Positions 1-8,920 of a stretch of 64,000 nt of DNA are shown in pieces. The notes under the pieces are model-generated. The model ran no database searches. It was not told the origin of the DNA and saw nothing but the letters and a program-made list of their open reading frames with translations. A program made the translations under genes and the position numbers. The stretch lies in assembly GCF_024346975.1 (NCBI RefSeq), contig NZ_AP024885.1, forward strand, positions 2,480,001-2,544,000. Reading direction: 5' to 3'. Positions within the stretch are counted from its first letter, which is position 1; each line of letters begins with the position of its first letter. This DNA comes from Vibrio neonatus. GTDB taxonomy: Bacteria > Pseudomonadota > Gammaproteobacteria > Enterobacterales > Vibrionaceae.

Positions 1-350
1 AGTAGACCTGCACCTTTTTCTGGCCATTCAACCAAACAGATAGCATCAGGCGTAAAATAATCACGAATCCCCATAAATTCTAGCTCTTCAGGATCGGCTA
101 GGCGGTAAAGATCAAAGTGATACACTTGCCATTGTTGTAAATCATACGGCTCAACCAGTGTATAAGTCGGGCTTTTTACATTTCCTTGATGACCCATAGA
201 CTGAATAAACCCACGGCTAAATGTAGTTTTACCTGCACCAAGGTCGCCATGTAAGTAAATGGTAGTCTGCTCAGAGCATAGGGCTGAGAGTTTTGCCCCA
301 AGTTTTACCGTATCGTGCTCATCTTGAAGAGAGAAATGCTTCTGGGTCAT
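1..350 (-). CDS. tsaE: TsaE, tRNA threonylcarbamoyladenosine biosynthesis ATPase (3' part cut off by window edge)
   Basis: The reverse strand from the ATG at 350 encodes at least 116 residues beginning MTQKHFSLQ; the C-terminus lies outside the window. A P-loop GDLGAGKTT occupies residues about 35-43, followed by the family-typical [10 protein letters not shown] (about 60-69) and HFDLYRL (about 78-84). TsaE is the small ATPase that works with TsaB and TsaD to make t6A37 on ANN-decoding tRNAs in the cytoplasm. It is divergent from queG. In E. coli nnr lies between queG and tsaE; here nothing fits in the roughly 190-base gap. Family assignment is secure. Confidence 0.93.
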   Translation of the reverse strand, partial: MTQKHFSLQDEHDTVKLGAKLSALCSEQTTIYLHGDLGAGKTTFSRGFIQSMGHQGNVKSPTYTLVEPYDLQQWQVYHFDLYRLADPEELEFMGIRDYFTPDAICLVEWPEKGAGL

Positions 351-538
351 AAAAGGTTAGTCTTCGGTTAATTTTATAAATAATGCTCTAATTATCTCTA
401 CTGAGCGCGTTTTGTCGAGTAAACCCGCCTGTTTGAGAGACGATGAACAAATAAATTCCATTTATAACGACAAAGGATGCACTGTCGGTGTTACCTGTTA
501 GCCCTTTTATTCGCTAAAATAGAGGGATATTCCTTTAA

Positions 539-1663
539 TTGACGTCATCCATGAATCTTCACCATTTAGCAGAACAAATCAAACTTTGGGGCAATGAGCT
601 CGGCTTTCAAAAAGTCGGGATTACCGATCTTGATCTGTCTAAAAGTGAACAAGCTTTAACTCAATGGTTGGAGAAGGGTTATAACGGCAATATGGAATGG
701 ATGGAGCGTAATGTAGATAAACGTCTATATCCTGACAGATTACACCCTGGCACTCTTCGAGTGATCAGTGTGCGATTGGATTACCTTCCTCCTGAAGCTC
801 GCTTTGCTAGCAATCTCAGTGACTCTACAGAGGCTTATATCAGCCGCTATGCTTTAGGTCGAGATTATCACAAGCTAATGAGAAATAAACTAAAGAACTT
901 GGCTCAAAAAATTGAACAAGAACTTGGTGAACTCAATTACCGCCCCTTTGTGGATTCTGCCCCTGTAATGGAGCGGCCATTGGCCGAAAAAGCCGGATTA
1001 GGCTGGACAGGAAAACACTCGCTACTGTTAAACGATGATACAGGATCTTGGTTCTTCCTTGGGGAACTGCTGATTGGTTTGCCTCTACCCATTGATGAAC
1101 CGGTAGAGAATCAATGTGGCAAATGCCGCTCCTGCATTACCAGTTGCCCAACAGGCGCTATTGTCGAAGAAGGCACTGTTGATGCTAGACGATGCATCTC
1201 GTATCTGACTATCGAGTATGACGGCATTATTGATAGCGAACTATCCGATGCCATGGGAAACAGAATTTACGGCTGTGATGACTGCCAGTTAGTCTGCCCG
1301 TTTAACCGATTTGCCAGCATTACTGAGCAAACTGATTTCCATCGCCGAGAAAGTATCGAAGATAGCAACCTGCTGTCTTTATTTGCATGGAGTGAGGCGG
1401 AATTCTTAAAAAACTTTGAAGGCTCGGCTATTCGTCGTATTGGCTACCTGCAATGGCTAAGAAATTTATCCATCGCTATGGGAAACGGCAATTATTCTGC
1501 CGAAACCATCTCAGCATTGGAAAGTAAATTAGGTATGGGTGACGTGCTTGATCATCATATCAACTACGCGATTGAACGCCTCAATTCACAAAGTGAGTTC
1601 ACATCCAAAAAACAACAGCGACTGATTAGAATAGTACAAAAAGGGCTACCACGAGATGCTTAA
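539..1663 (+). CDS. queG: Epoxyqueuosine reductase QueG
   Basis: This 374-residue protein catalyses the last step of queuosine formation, reduction of epoxyqueuosine to queuosine in the wobble position of tRNAs, using cobalamin and two 4Fe-4S clusters. The conserved active-site stretch DSAPVMERPLAEKAGLGW is present near residues 140-157. Two ferredoxin-like cysteine groups follow: CGKCRSCITSCPTGA and, after RRCISYLTIE, CDDCQLVCPFNR. The C-terminus GLPRDA matches E. coli QueG. The start is uncertain: the TTG at 539 gives an N-terminus of the same length as E. coli, while an ATG lies four codons later (551); neither has a strong ribosome binding site. Confidence 0.95.
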   Translation: MTSSMNLHHLAEQIKLWGNELGFQKVGITDLDLSKSEQALTQWLEKGYNGNMEWMERNVDKRLYPDRLHPGTLRVISVRLDYLPPEARFASNLSDSTEAYISRYALGRDYHKLMRNKLKNLAQKIEQELGELNYRPFVDSAPVMERPLAEKAGLGWTGKHSLLLNDDTGSWFFLGELLIGLPLPIDEPVENQCGKCRSCITSCPTGAIVEEGTVDARRCISYLTIEYDGIIDSELSDAMGNRIYGCDDCQLVCPFNRFASITEQTDFHRRESIEDSNLLSLFAWSEAEFLKNFEGSAIRRIGYLQWLRNLSIAMGNGNYSAETISALESKLGMGDVLDHHINYAIERLNSQSEFTSKKQQRLIRIVQKGLPRDA

Positions 1664-2244
1664 ATAGTAGAGATTGATGCCAGCCTATAATCCCCTACAG
1701 GCATGAGATATTGGCTAAGCCCTATCCCTCAGAATAAATCCCCATAAACCTACGCAAATACTCCCTTATAAAAACAGAATAAGGTGCAAACTTAGCGAAA
1801 TGTCATAAGTCGGTGACTAATGTGGAAAAAGAAAATAAAGCAAGCCTCGTTTAAGCAATGTCTAAAGTTAAACACAGACACGAAATATGATAAAGATCAA
1901 ATAAAACAACATTAAAGATCGAATTTCTATATTGCATAGATCGACATATACTGAGCTTTATCGTTTTATTTCAATAACTTAAACCAATAGCCGCTAGCTA
2001 GGATTAGATACTTTCAAGATTAGATCTTGACAAAAGATCTTAAAAAAAGTGTGTGTAATATTTTTATCAACCAAGTTATCCACAGATTGGTTTTTGTGGA
2101 TAAGTCTGTGCGTTAATTCTTAATTGAATGTGATAAACACTGTAAATACTAACGTTTTATAAGGAAGTAATAACAAGGAAGGCTAACGTAGTGTTATAGA
2201 GCAGGTATAGACCTTAAATTACACATGGTTTTAAGTGTCTAAAT
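1664..2244. other. 581-base gene-free region with DnaA boxes and GATC cluster (datA-like candidate)
   Basis: No open frame of note lies between the end of queG and the 3' end of the tRNA array, which converge here, so no promoter is expected. The stretch is AT-rich. It contains two perfect TTATCCACA boxes in inverted orientation (2076-2084 and 2095-2103), one relaxed box on the minus strand (1821-1829, TTTTCCACA), and five GATC sites in about 145 bases (1895, 1917, 1939, 2023, 2036). I found no convincing IHF consensus. From memory, E. coli datA, which promotes DnaA-ATP hydrolysis, lies near glyVXY and queG, so position and content both fit a datA-like element. Function is inference. Confidence 0.5.
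2076..2103. promoter_or_regulatory. Inverted pair of perfect DnaA boxes
   Basis: TTATCCACA at 2076-2084 and its reverse complement TGTGGATAA at 2095-2103 are separated by 10 bases. Both match the highest-affinity DnaA box exactly. They sit in a convergent intergenic region, so autoregulation of a promoter is unlikely. Confidence 0.7.
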
Positions 2245-2321
<77 letters not shown>

Positions 2322-2402
2322 TCCGTATTGTATTACCGTTAAAGTACGATAAAGACTATATCTCTACTCAATTATTTAAAAAGATAAGGAGAAGAGGGAA
2401 TT

Positions 2403-2478
2403 TGGAGCGACACACGAGGTTCGAACTCGTGACCTCAACCTTGGCAAGGTTGCGCTCTACCAACTGAGCTAGTGTCGC
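2403..2478 (-). tRNA. tRNA-Gly (GCC), copy 1
   Basis: A 76-nt tRNA on the minus strand, GCGACAC...GTGTCGCTCCA, with CTTGCCAAG anticodon loop (GCC) and GTTCGAAC T-loop. The body resembles E. coli glyV/X/Y, which also lie between orn and queG. Confidence 0.96.
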
Positions 2479-2528
2479 ATTCCGTGACTATCTGATTGTT
2501 GTAAATAAACCATCAAATTGTCTGAATT

Positions 2529-2605
<77 letters not shown>

Positions 2606-2652
2606 TCCATATTGTGCCATCGTTAAGTACAATGGAAACTTTGAAGAGAGTT

Positions 2653-2728
2653 TGGAGCGACACACGAGGTTCGAACTCGTGACCTCAACCTTGGCAAGGT
2701 TGCGCTCTACCAACTGAGCTAGTGTCGC
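2653..2728 (-). tRNA. tRNA-Gly (GCC), copy 2
   Basis: Same 76-nt sequence as the other glycine copies, with GCC anticodon and encoded CCA. The spacer to the following initiator tRNA is the shortest of the set (47 bases). Confidence 0.96.
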
Positions 2729-2774
2729 ATTCCGTGACTATCTGATGTTATGAAACTATCAAATTGTCTAAATT

Positions 2775-2851
<77 letters not shown>

Positions 2852-2927
2852 TCCGTATTGTGTCATCGTTGAGTACGATGAAAACTGCCTTCTACTCTCT
2901 GCTTAACAAGCAAGAGAAGAGAAAATT

Positions 2928-3003
2928 TGGAGCGACACACGAGGTTCGAACTCGTGACCTCAACCTTGGCAAGGTTGCGCTCTACCAACTGAGCTAGTGT
3001 CGC
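2928..3003 (-). tRNA. tRNA-Gly (GCC), copy 3
   Basis: Same 76-nt sequence as the other glycine copies. The spacer to fMet copy 3 is nearly identical to that of unit 4, as expected from recent tandem duplication. Confidence 0.96.
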
Positions 3004-3049
3004 ATTCCGTGACTATCTGATGTTATGAAACTATCAAATTGTCTAAATT

Positions 3050-3126
<77 letters not shown>

Positions 3127-3200
3127 TCCGTATTGTGTCACCGTTGAGTACGATGAAAACTGCCTTCTACTCTCTGCTTAATAAGCAAGATAAGAAAATT

Positions 3201-3276
3201 TGGAGCGACACACGAGGTTCGAACTCGTGACCTCAACCTTGGCAAGGTTGCGCTCTACCAACTGAGCTAGTGTCGC
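3201..3276 (-). tRNA. tRNA-Gly (GCC), copy 4
   Basis: Same 76-nt sequence as the other glycine copies, with GCC anticodon and encoded CCA. Confidence 0.96.
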
Positions 3277-3326
3277 ATTCCGTGACTATCTGATTGCTAT
3301 AAACAAACCATCAAATTGTCTAAATT

Positions 3327-3403
<77 letters not shown>

Positions 3404-3470
3404 TCCGTATTGTGTCACCGTTAAGTACGATGAAGACTTACTTTCACTCTCTTAAAAGAGAAGAGAAATT

Positions 3471-3546
3471 TGGAGCGACACACGAGGTTCGAACTCGTGA
3501 CCTCAACCTTGGCAAGGTTGCGCTCTACCAACTGAGCTAGTGTCGC
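3471..3546 (-). tRNA. tRNA-Gly (GCC), copy 5 (promoter-proximal)
   Basis: Same 76-nt sequence as the other glycine copies. This is the first gene of the transcript; the promoter -10 lies 35 bases upstream of its 5' end. Confidence 0.96.
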
Positions 3547-3571
3547 TTCGTAAACGTGTTTAATTCGTTTA

Positions 3572-3608
3572 GGGGTGCGAATTATAAGAGGTTATTTCTG
3601 TGATGCAA
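3572..3608 (-). promoter_or_regulatory. Promoter of the tRNA array with GC-rich discriminator
   Basis: On the minus strand there is a perfect -10 TATAAT (3581-3586 in plus coordinates), a 16-base spacer and a weak -35 TTGCAT (3603-3608). The bases after the -10 read TCGCACCCC, a GC-rich discriminator of the kind linked to stringent (ppGpp/DksA) control of stable RNA promoters. It lies just downstream of orn on the same strand, so some read-through from orn is possible. Confidence 0.65.
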
Positions 3609-3664
3609 GCCTTAATTTTACTTTTCTTTGTACTTTTGCTTTAAGTGCGCAAAAAATAATCACA

Positions 3665-4210
3665 CTAGATATTCATGATTGTCTTTCTGTAGTAACGAAG
3701 CTCTGCTATAGACTCACGAATATCATCCAACGCAAGGTGCACGCCTTGTTTCGTAAAGCCCTCTAAAACTTCGGGTTTCCAGCGACGAGTCAGTTCTTTT
3801 AAGGTGCTGACATCCACATAACGATAGTGGAAGTACTGCTCTAGCTCTGGCATGTGTTTGTATAAGAAGCGTCGGTCTTGCCCAATGCTGTTACCACAAA
3901 TCGGTGACGCGCCTTTGGGTACCCATTGTTCTAGGAATTCAATCGTCAACGCTACAGCTTGATCTTCGTTGATATCGCTGTTTTTAACGCGTTCAACTAA
4001 ACCACTGTTGGTGTGGGTATTGGTGCACCAATCGTCCATTTTCGCCAGTTCTGCATCAGACTGATGAATGGCAATCACTGGCCCTTCAGCTAAAATATTG
4101 AGTTCACTATCCGTTACGATAGAGGCGATCTCGATGACTTTATGAGTTTCAGGATCAAGCCCTGTCATTTCAAGATCAACCCAAATCAAATTTTTATCGT
4201 TCAACACCAT
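3665..4210 (-). CDS. orn: Oligoribonuclease Orn
   Basis: The 181-residue protein has the usual Orn length. It is a DEDDh 3'-5' exonuclease that degrades 2-5 nt RNA oligomers, including pGpG from c-di-GMP turnover. The first acidic pair lies in [11 protein letters not shown] (D12, E14); the middle Asp is in [11 protein letters not shown], and the C-terminal [17 protein letters not shown] supplies the His and last Asp. It is divergent from rsgA and followed on its strand by the tRNA array, matching the E. coli orn/glyVXY neighbourhood. Confidence 0.97.
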   Translation of the reverse strand: MVLNDKNLIWVDLEMTGLDPETHKVIEIASIVTDSELNILAEGPVIAIHQSDAELAKMDDWCTNTHTNSGLVERVKNSDINEDQAVALTIEFLEQWVPKGASPICGNSIGQDRRFLYKHMPELEQYFHYRYVDVSTLKELTRRWKPEVLEGFTKQGVHLALDDIRESIAELRYYRKTIMNI

Positions 4211-4379
4211 GGATTAAATTGCCTATTATTGTGGTAAAGGAAACCTCAGTAGTCTTACTGAAATGCAAAAAATAGATTCGCTTAATTGTGAGCAGATACT
4301 GCTTAATCTCGCATCTTGAGGTCAATTAGGTATATCATACCCGTCAATTATAGAAAGCCAACCGGACACTAAAGAATAC

Positions 4380-5435
4380 ATGGCTAAAAAGAAAAAGCTA
4401 ACCAAAGGACAAGTACGTCGTGTACGCGGAAATCAGAAAAAGCGACTGCAACAAGACAACTCTGTTCAATGGGATGAGCAAATGCTCGGTGAAACCAAAA
4501 AAGGCTTGGTCATCACTCGATTTGGGCAACATGCTGATATTGAGGACACTGAGACAGGTGAAATTCATCGCTGTAACTTACGTCGTGGTATCGAAAGTTT
4601 AGTCTCTGGTGATCGCGTGCTTTGGCGCATCGGATTAGAGTCTATGGCCGGTATTTCTGGCGTTGTTGAAGCGGTAGAGCCCAGAACCTCTATGCTCACC
4701 AGACCTGACTACTACGATGGCTTAAAACCTGTCGCAGCCAACGTTGAGCAGATGGTGATCGTATCATCGGTACTGCCTGAGTTGTCACTGTCTATTATCG
4801 ACCGTTATTTAGTGGCCTCTGAGACGTTAAGCATTGCGCCGTTATTAGTGCTCAATAAAATTGATTTAGCCACTGATGAACAATTACCTATCCTGAAAGA
4901 ACAATTAAAAATTTATAGTGATATTGGCTATAAAGTATTGTTGGTCAGCAAGGAAACAAAAGAAGGTATTGAAGCGTTAGAAGCTGAATTGGCAGGTAAA
5001 ATTAACATTTTTGTTGGGCAATCCGGTGTAGGTAAGTCGAGCTTAGTCAATGCATTAATGCCTGAATTAGACGTTGAAGAAGGTCTTATTTCAAGTAACT
5101 CTGGCCTAGGTCAACACACGACGACCGCAGCGCGTTTGTACCACTTCCCTGCTGGCGGTGATTTAATTGATTCCCCAGGAGTGCGTGAGTTTGGCCTGTG
5201 GCATCTTGAAGCCGATGAAGTGACCACTGCGTTTGTGGAGTTTCGAGAGTTTTTAGGCTTATGTAAATTCCGCGACTGTAAACATGCCGATGACCCCGGT
5301 TGTGCGCTACAACAAGCCATTAGCGATGGTAAAATACATCCTAATCGCTTTGAAAATTACCAACGAATTATTGAAAGCATGGTGGAAAATAAAGCTAACC
5401 GCCAATACTCAAAAAATAAGAAACTGGATCAGTAG
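4380..5435 (+). CDS. rsgA: Ribosome small-subunit biogenesis GTPase RsgA
   Basis: A 351-residue circularly permuted GTPase that checks late 30S assembly and releases RbfA. Motifs appear in the permuted order: G4 NKID (159-162), G1 P-loop GQSGVGKSS (213-221), then G3 DSPG (264-267). The N-terminus is Lys/Arg-rich and precedes an OB fold. The C-terminal zinc knuckle is [14 protein letters not shown] (Cys295, Cys300, His302, Cys308). psd follows on the same strand after 55 bases, so the two are probably co-transcribed. Confidence 0.97.
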   Translation: MAKKKKLTKGQVRRVRGNQKKRLQQDNSVQWDEQMLGETKKGLVITRFGQHADIEDTETGEIHRCNLRRGIESLVSGDRVLWRIGLESMAGISGVVEAVEPRTSMLTRPDYYDGLKPVAANVEQMVIVSSVLPELSLSIIDRYLVASETLSIAPLLVLNKIDLATDEQLPILKEQLKIYSDIGYKVLLVSKETKEGIEALEAELAGKINIFVGQSGVGKSSLVNALMPELDVEEGLISSNSGLGQHTTTAARLYHFPAGGDLIDSPGVREFGLWHLEADEVTTAFVEFREFLGLCKFRDCKHADDPGCALQQAISDGKIHPNRFENYQRIIESMVENKANRQYSKNKKLDQ

Positions 5436-5490
5436 TTTACTTAGACAAATAGCCTTAGTTTAAGTAACATTCTGCCCCAATTTAGGAATA

Positions 5491-6363
5491 ATGGACCTTA
5501 TTGTGATTGATAAAATCAAAGTCGGTGCCCAATACTGGATGCCACAACATGGCCTTACCCGCCTAGTTGGAAAGCTAGCATCTGCGAAACTTGGCGTAGT
5601 AACCACGTCGATTATTCGTGGCTTCATCAAGCAATACAAAATTAACATGGATGAGGCATTGCACTCAGATCCTGCTCACTTCGCCACTTTTAACGACTTT
5701 TTCGTGCGTGAATTAAAGCCGGGACTAAGACCTATCGCTGAAGGCGAGAGTGTCATTACCCACCCTGCTGACGCTTGCGTAAGTCAATTCGGCCCGATTG
5801 AAGATGGCAAATTGATTCAAGCTAAAAACCACGACTATTCTGCTCGTGAACTGCTAGGTGGCGATCATCAATTAGCCGAGGCTTTTGCGGACGGCAGTTT
5901 TGCTACCTTGTACCTTTCACCAAGTGACTACCACCGCGTGCACATGCCATGCGACGGCACATTGAAACAAATGATCTATGTACCGGGTGATCTGTTCTCA
6001 GTGAATCCATTAACCGCCGAAAACGTCGAAAATCTATTTGCACGAAATGAACGTGTGGTGTGTATTTTCGATACTGAATTTGGCCCTATGGCGCAGGTAT
6101 TAGTCGGTGCCACTATTGTGGGTAGTATCGAACTGACTTGGGCTGGAACCGTCACACCGCCACGTGGTAATACGGTATATCGTTGGGATTACCCAACCGA
6201 AGGTGAAAAAGCCATTCACTTCAAGAAAGGCGAAGAAATGGGTCGCTTTAAATTGGGCTCTACGGTGATTAATTTGTTCCCGAAAGATGCCATCGAGTTT
6301 GACTCAAGCATGCAACGAGAAGCCACCACTCGCTTAGGTACCGCCTACGCTCACAAGCGCTAA
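5491..6363 (+). CDS. psd: Phosphatidylserine decarboxylase proenzyme
   Basis: A 290-residue inner-membrane enzyme that makes phosphatidylethanolamine from phosphatidylserine. The autocatalytic cleavage motif LGST, which yields the pyruvoyl alpha chain, is in [13 protein letters not shown] near residue 255. Other family blocks are [11 protein letters not shown] and LFARNERVV. It lacks the long C-terminal tail of E. coli Psd. The start is slightly uncertain: the ATG at 5491 is close to an AGGA, and a GTG four codons later would give an N-terminus like other vibrio proteins (IDKIKVG). A strong terminator follows. Confidence 0.95.
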   Translation: MDLIVIDKIKVGAQYWMPQHGLTRLVGKLASAKLGVVTTSIIRGFIKQYKINMDEALHSDPAHFATFNDFFVRELKPGLRPIAEGESVITHPADACVSQFGPIEDGKLIQAKNHDYSARELLGGDHQLAEAFADGSFATLYLSPSDYHRVHMPCDGTLKQMIYVPGDLFSVNPLTAENVENLFARNERVVCIFDTEFGPMAQVLVGATIVGSIELTWAGTVTPPRGNTVYRWDYPTEGEKAIHFKKGEEMGRFKLGSTVINLFPKDAIEFDSSMQREATTRLGTAYAHKR

Positions 6364-6386
6364 TCTAACCTTTGTATGAAGACATT

Positions 6387-6412
6387 AAAAAAGGAGCTTG
6401 CGCTCCTTTTTT
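6387..6412 (+). terminator. Rho-independent terminator after psd
   Basis: AAGGAGC-TTGC-GCTCCTT stem with flanking A and T tracts, 24 bases after the psd stop. The A tract may let it act in both directions, also ending the TetR gene transcript. Confidence 0.85.
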
Positions 6413-6488
6413 GTTTTATGCCAATCACACTAAGTAAGTGATCAGAACTAGCGCAGTTAAAATGACCAGTTATTTAGTACGATTGGTA

Positions 6489-7136
6489 TTACTCAGCTTC
6501 GGCTGTACAGGTCATTTGTAACCCTTCTTCAAGCAGCAGTAACTGCTCTCGACCCAATTGAGTTGCCACAGGCTTTACCATAGCCAATATCTGCAACATT
6601 CCTTGCATAATCATCGACTCAGTCACCTTTTGATTGGCATTCATCGCCGATTGATAACCTAGCCAACCATTAGCAATAAAGTGCAAATTAGTCACAAAAC
6701 GAGGCATGTTATCCGGTTCAACCACAATCAGGTTCAGCGCACGAAAAGACTCTACAATCGCCACTAAGTTGATACGCAACTTCTCTTGAACTTGGCAGTA
6801 GGCACTGTGTAGCTGTGCATCTCGACTGACGATATCGGCAAGGTTGGCATAGAAAAACCGGTATTTCCACATCAAGGAAAAGGTGGAATTCACATAATGC
6901 TTCAACAGCACTAAGCTTTGCTCTTGGCTTTCATAAGGGCGGAATCTATCCAGTAACTCTGAAGTGTAGTCTTTGAAGATGGCGCGGATAATCTCTTGTT
7001 TGTTTGAGTAATGGTAATAAAGATTGCCGGGACTAATTCCAAGGTGTTCTGAGATATGATTGGTCGTGATGTTGCGCTCACCATGTTGGTTGAATAATTC
7101 TAGCGCTCCATACACAATTCTTTGCTTTGTTTTCAT
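6489..7136 (-). CDS. TetR/AcrR family transcriptional regulator
   Basis: From the ATG at 7136 (GAGAAG upstream) this encodes 215 residues; a TTG four codons earlier is a weaker start. The N-terminus carries a TetR helix-turn-helix: ALELFNQHGERNITTNHI, then HLGISPGNLYYHYSNKQEI at about residues 30-48, the usual recognition helix. The C-terminal ligand domain is rich in aromatic and hydrophobic residues; its ligand is not recognisable. It is divergent from menA, with a 12-base palindrome in the gap (7170-7181), so it may regulate itself and menA. That link is inference. Confidence 0.85.
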   Translation of the reverse strand: MKTKQRIVYGALELFNQHGERNITTNHISEHLGISPGNLYYHYSNKQEIIRAIFKDYTSELLDRFRPYESQEQSLVLLKHYVNSTFSLMWKYRFFYANLADIVSRDAQLHSAYCQVQEKLRINLVAIVESFRALNLIVVEPDNMPRFVTNLHFIANGWLGYQSAMNANQKVTESMIMQGMLQILAMVKPVATQLGREQLLLLEEGLQMTCTAEAE

Positions 7137-7169
7137 TTTGCTTCTCAATACCTTACTTAGGCCATTGTA

Positions 7170-7181
7170 ATTTGATCAAAT
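7170..7181. promoter_or_regulatory. Perfect palindrome ATTTGATCAAAT between the TetR gene and menA
   Basis: A 12-base perfect inverted repeat in the divergent intergenic region. It overlaps the first ATG of the longest menA frame and lies 34 bases upstream of the TetR ATG. Location fits an operator for the TetR protein, but there is no direct evidence. Confidence 0.35.
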
Positions 7182-8136
7182 GGAAAATAGATTTGCTATA
7201 CTCAATCACTGTCATTTTAACGTAAAAAGCTATATTACTTTGTCTGCTTCTCATTGGTTATCAGCCGCTCGACCTAAAACATTACCCCTGGCTCTAACTT
7301 CCATCGTAACCGGAAGTTGCTTGGCCTATACCCATCAGCATTTTTCATGGAGCGTCAGTCTGCTTGCTTTGCTGACCGCGACTCTATTGCAAATTTTATC
7401 AAACCTTGCCAATGATTATGGTGACTCTCAACAAGGAACTGATAATCAAGATAGATTGGGGCCTACTAGAGCGATACAGTCGGGCGAGATAAGTCCTACG
7501 CAAATGAAGATAGCAATGATTGTGTGTTCGCTCCTGAGTTTACTCTCAGGATTGGCGCTAATTCTATCATCATTAACCACCATAGTAGATATAGGTATCT
7601 TCCTTGGCTTAGGCGTTTTAGCTATATTCTGCGCCATTGCTTATACCGTAGGTAAACGACCTTACGGGTATATGGGGCTGGGTGATTTAGCCGTTTATGT
7701 CTTTTTTGGGCTACTGGGAGTGGGCGGAACCTATTACCTACACGCACTCAGTATCACCGCTGATTTATTGCTACCCGCCACAGCCACCGGATTACTAGCA
7801 GTAGCCGTTCTCAACATCAACAATATGCGCGATCTTGATAACGACCAAACACACGGCAAAACAACCGTGGCGGTTCGTTTAGGTTTAGGTAAAGCTAAGC
7901 TATATCACGCACTATTAATCTCTTTAGCTTGGCTGTCCTATTTTGCCTTTGTACTAAACAGTCACTGTAACCCATTGAGCTTATTGCTTACGGTTGCTAT
8001 TTTAATACCGAGTGCATTGCATTTACGCGCACTCAATCGTGCGAAAGACAGTTTAGCTATTGCCCCATTGATGGCTGGAGTGGTAAAACTGGCATTAGTA
8101 GCCAATGTATTATTTTCTTTGGCTATCATTGTTTAG
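7180..8136 (+). CDS. menA: 1,4-dihydroxy-2-naphthoate polyprenyltransferase MenA
   Basis: An integral membrane UbiA-family prenyltransferase that joins dihydroxynaphthoate to a polyprenyl diphosphate, giving demethylmenaquinone. The first Asp-rich motif is NLANDYGD, followed by DRLGPTRAIQSG; the second is NNMRDLDNDQTHGKTT. About eight or nine hydrophobic segments are visible. Similarity to E. coli MenA starts only at SHWLSAARPKTLPLAL (residue about 24), and the 5' end overlaps a palindrome and promoter-like sequence, so translation probably begins downstream, perhaps at the TTG at 7240. Menaquinol is the electron donor for the fumarate reductase encoded at 13-16.6 kb. Confidence 0.93.
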   Translation: MENRFAILNHCHFNVKSYITLSASHWLSAARPKTLPLALTSIVTGSCLAYTHQHFSWSVSLLALLTATLLQILSNLANDYGDSQQGTDNQDRLGPTRAIQSGEISPTQMKIAMIVCSLLSLLSGLALILSSLTTIVDIGIFLGLGVLAIFCAIAYTVGKRPYGYMGLGDLAVYVFFGLLGVGGTYYLHALSITADLLLPATATGLLAVAVLNINNMRDLDNDQTHGKTTVAVRLGLGKAKLYHALLISLAWLSYFAFVLNSHCNPLSLLLTVAILIPSALHLRALNRAKDSLAIAPLMAGVVKLALVANVLFSLAIIV

Positions 8137-8223
8137 TAAAAAGGTTAACTTGCGTCAATTATCAATTGCCATTGCAAGATATACTCTAGTTTGGGAATAC
8201 TAACTTAGAAGGTGACACCGATT

Positions 8224-8736
8224 ATGGAATACAATACTTCAGCCCTGTGTGATGTTTACTTAGATCAGGTTGATGTCGTAGAACCAATGTTTAGCAATTT
8301 TGGTGGTAGTGCGTCATTTGCCGGTCAAGTCACCACCATAAAATGCTTTGAAGACAATGGACTGATACGCGAAGTTCTCGATCAAGGCGGGCAAGGTAGA
8401 GTATTACTTATCGACGGCGGTGGTTCCCTGCGACGTGCATTAATTGATGCTGAAATTGCCTCTCTTGCAGAAGAAAACGAATGGGAAGGCATTGTAGTGT
8501 ACGGTTCCGTTCGTGAAGTAGACGAACTGGAAGACATGAATATTGGTATCCAAGCACTGGCTTCTATCCCTGTTGGTGCAAGCCAAACGGATGTCGGTGA
8601 AGTGGATGTACCGGTTAACTTTGGTGGTGTGAGCTTCTTACCTGAAGACTATATCTACGCCGACAACACTGGCATCATCTTGTCACAAGAAGAGTTAGAC
8701 ACAAATTTCGAGATAGAGGATGAAGAACTAGCCTAA
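8224..8736 (+). CDS. rraA: RraA, regulator of RNase E activity
   Basis: From ATG 8224 the product has 170 residues and begins [10 protein letters not shown], aligning with the start of E. coli RraA; a GTG four codons upstream is in frame but less likely. RraA binds and inhibits the RNase E degradosome. Conserved blocks are [47 protein letters not shown] and [10 protein letters not shown]. The acidic C-terminal tail is longer than in E. coli. As in E. coli it follows menA, here 87 bases downstream; zapB and glpX, neighbours in E. coli, are 25 kb away. Confidence 0.96.
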   Translation: MEYNTSALCDVYLDQVDVVEPMFSNFGGSASFAGQVTTIKCFEDNGLIREVLDQGGQGRVLLIDGGGSLRRALIDAEIASLAEENEWEGIVVYGSVREVDELEDMNIGIQALASIPVGASQTDVGEVDVPVNFGGVSFLPEDYIYADNTGIILSQEELDTNFEIEDEELA

Positions 8737-8767
8737 GCGCTAAACTTCTTAAACTTTATCCCACAAG

Positions 8768-8801
8768 AAAGCAGTTCGAGAAAATCGAGCTGCTTTTTTT
8801 T
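8768..8801 (+). terminator. Rho-independent terminator after rraA
   Basis: A stem of AAAGCAGTTCGA pairing with TCGAGCTGCTTT (one G-T pair) closed by a short loop and followed by eight or more T residues. Confidence 0.85.
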
Positions 8802-8920
8802 GATTAAAAGCAAATTACTTACAAATAAACAGCATTATTAGTTGAAAAGGTGTGAGAAAGCCAAACACTTGCAACAAGTTTTCGATAATCTGCAACTTCG
8901 CATAAAAAGGAAGTGATGGG

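Noticed and set aside
1890..2110. Replication origin (oriC or a chromosome 2 type origin)
   Set aside because: DnaA boxes and GATC sites are present, but there is no 13-mer unwinding array, no gidA/mioC, dnaA or rctB nearby, and only two perfect boxes. A titration or datA-like site fits better.
3575..3766. 63-aa open frame overlapping the tRNA promoter and the end of orn
   Set aside because: Antisense to orn and covering a strong promoter; codon use is not gene-like.
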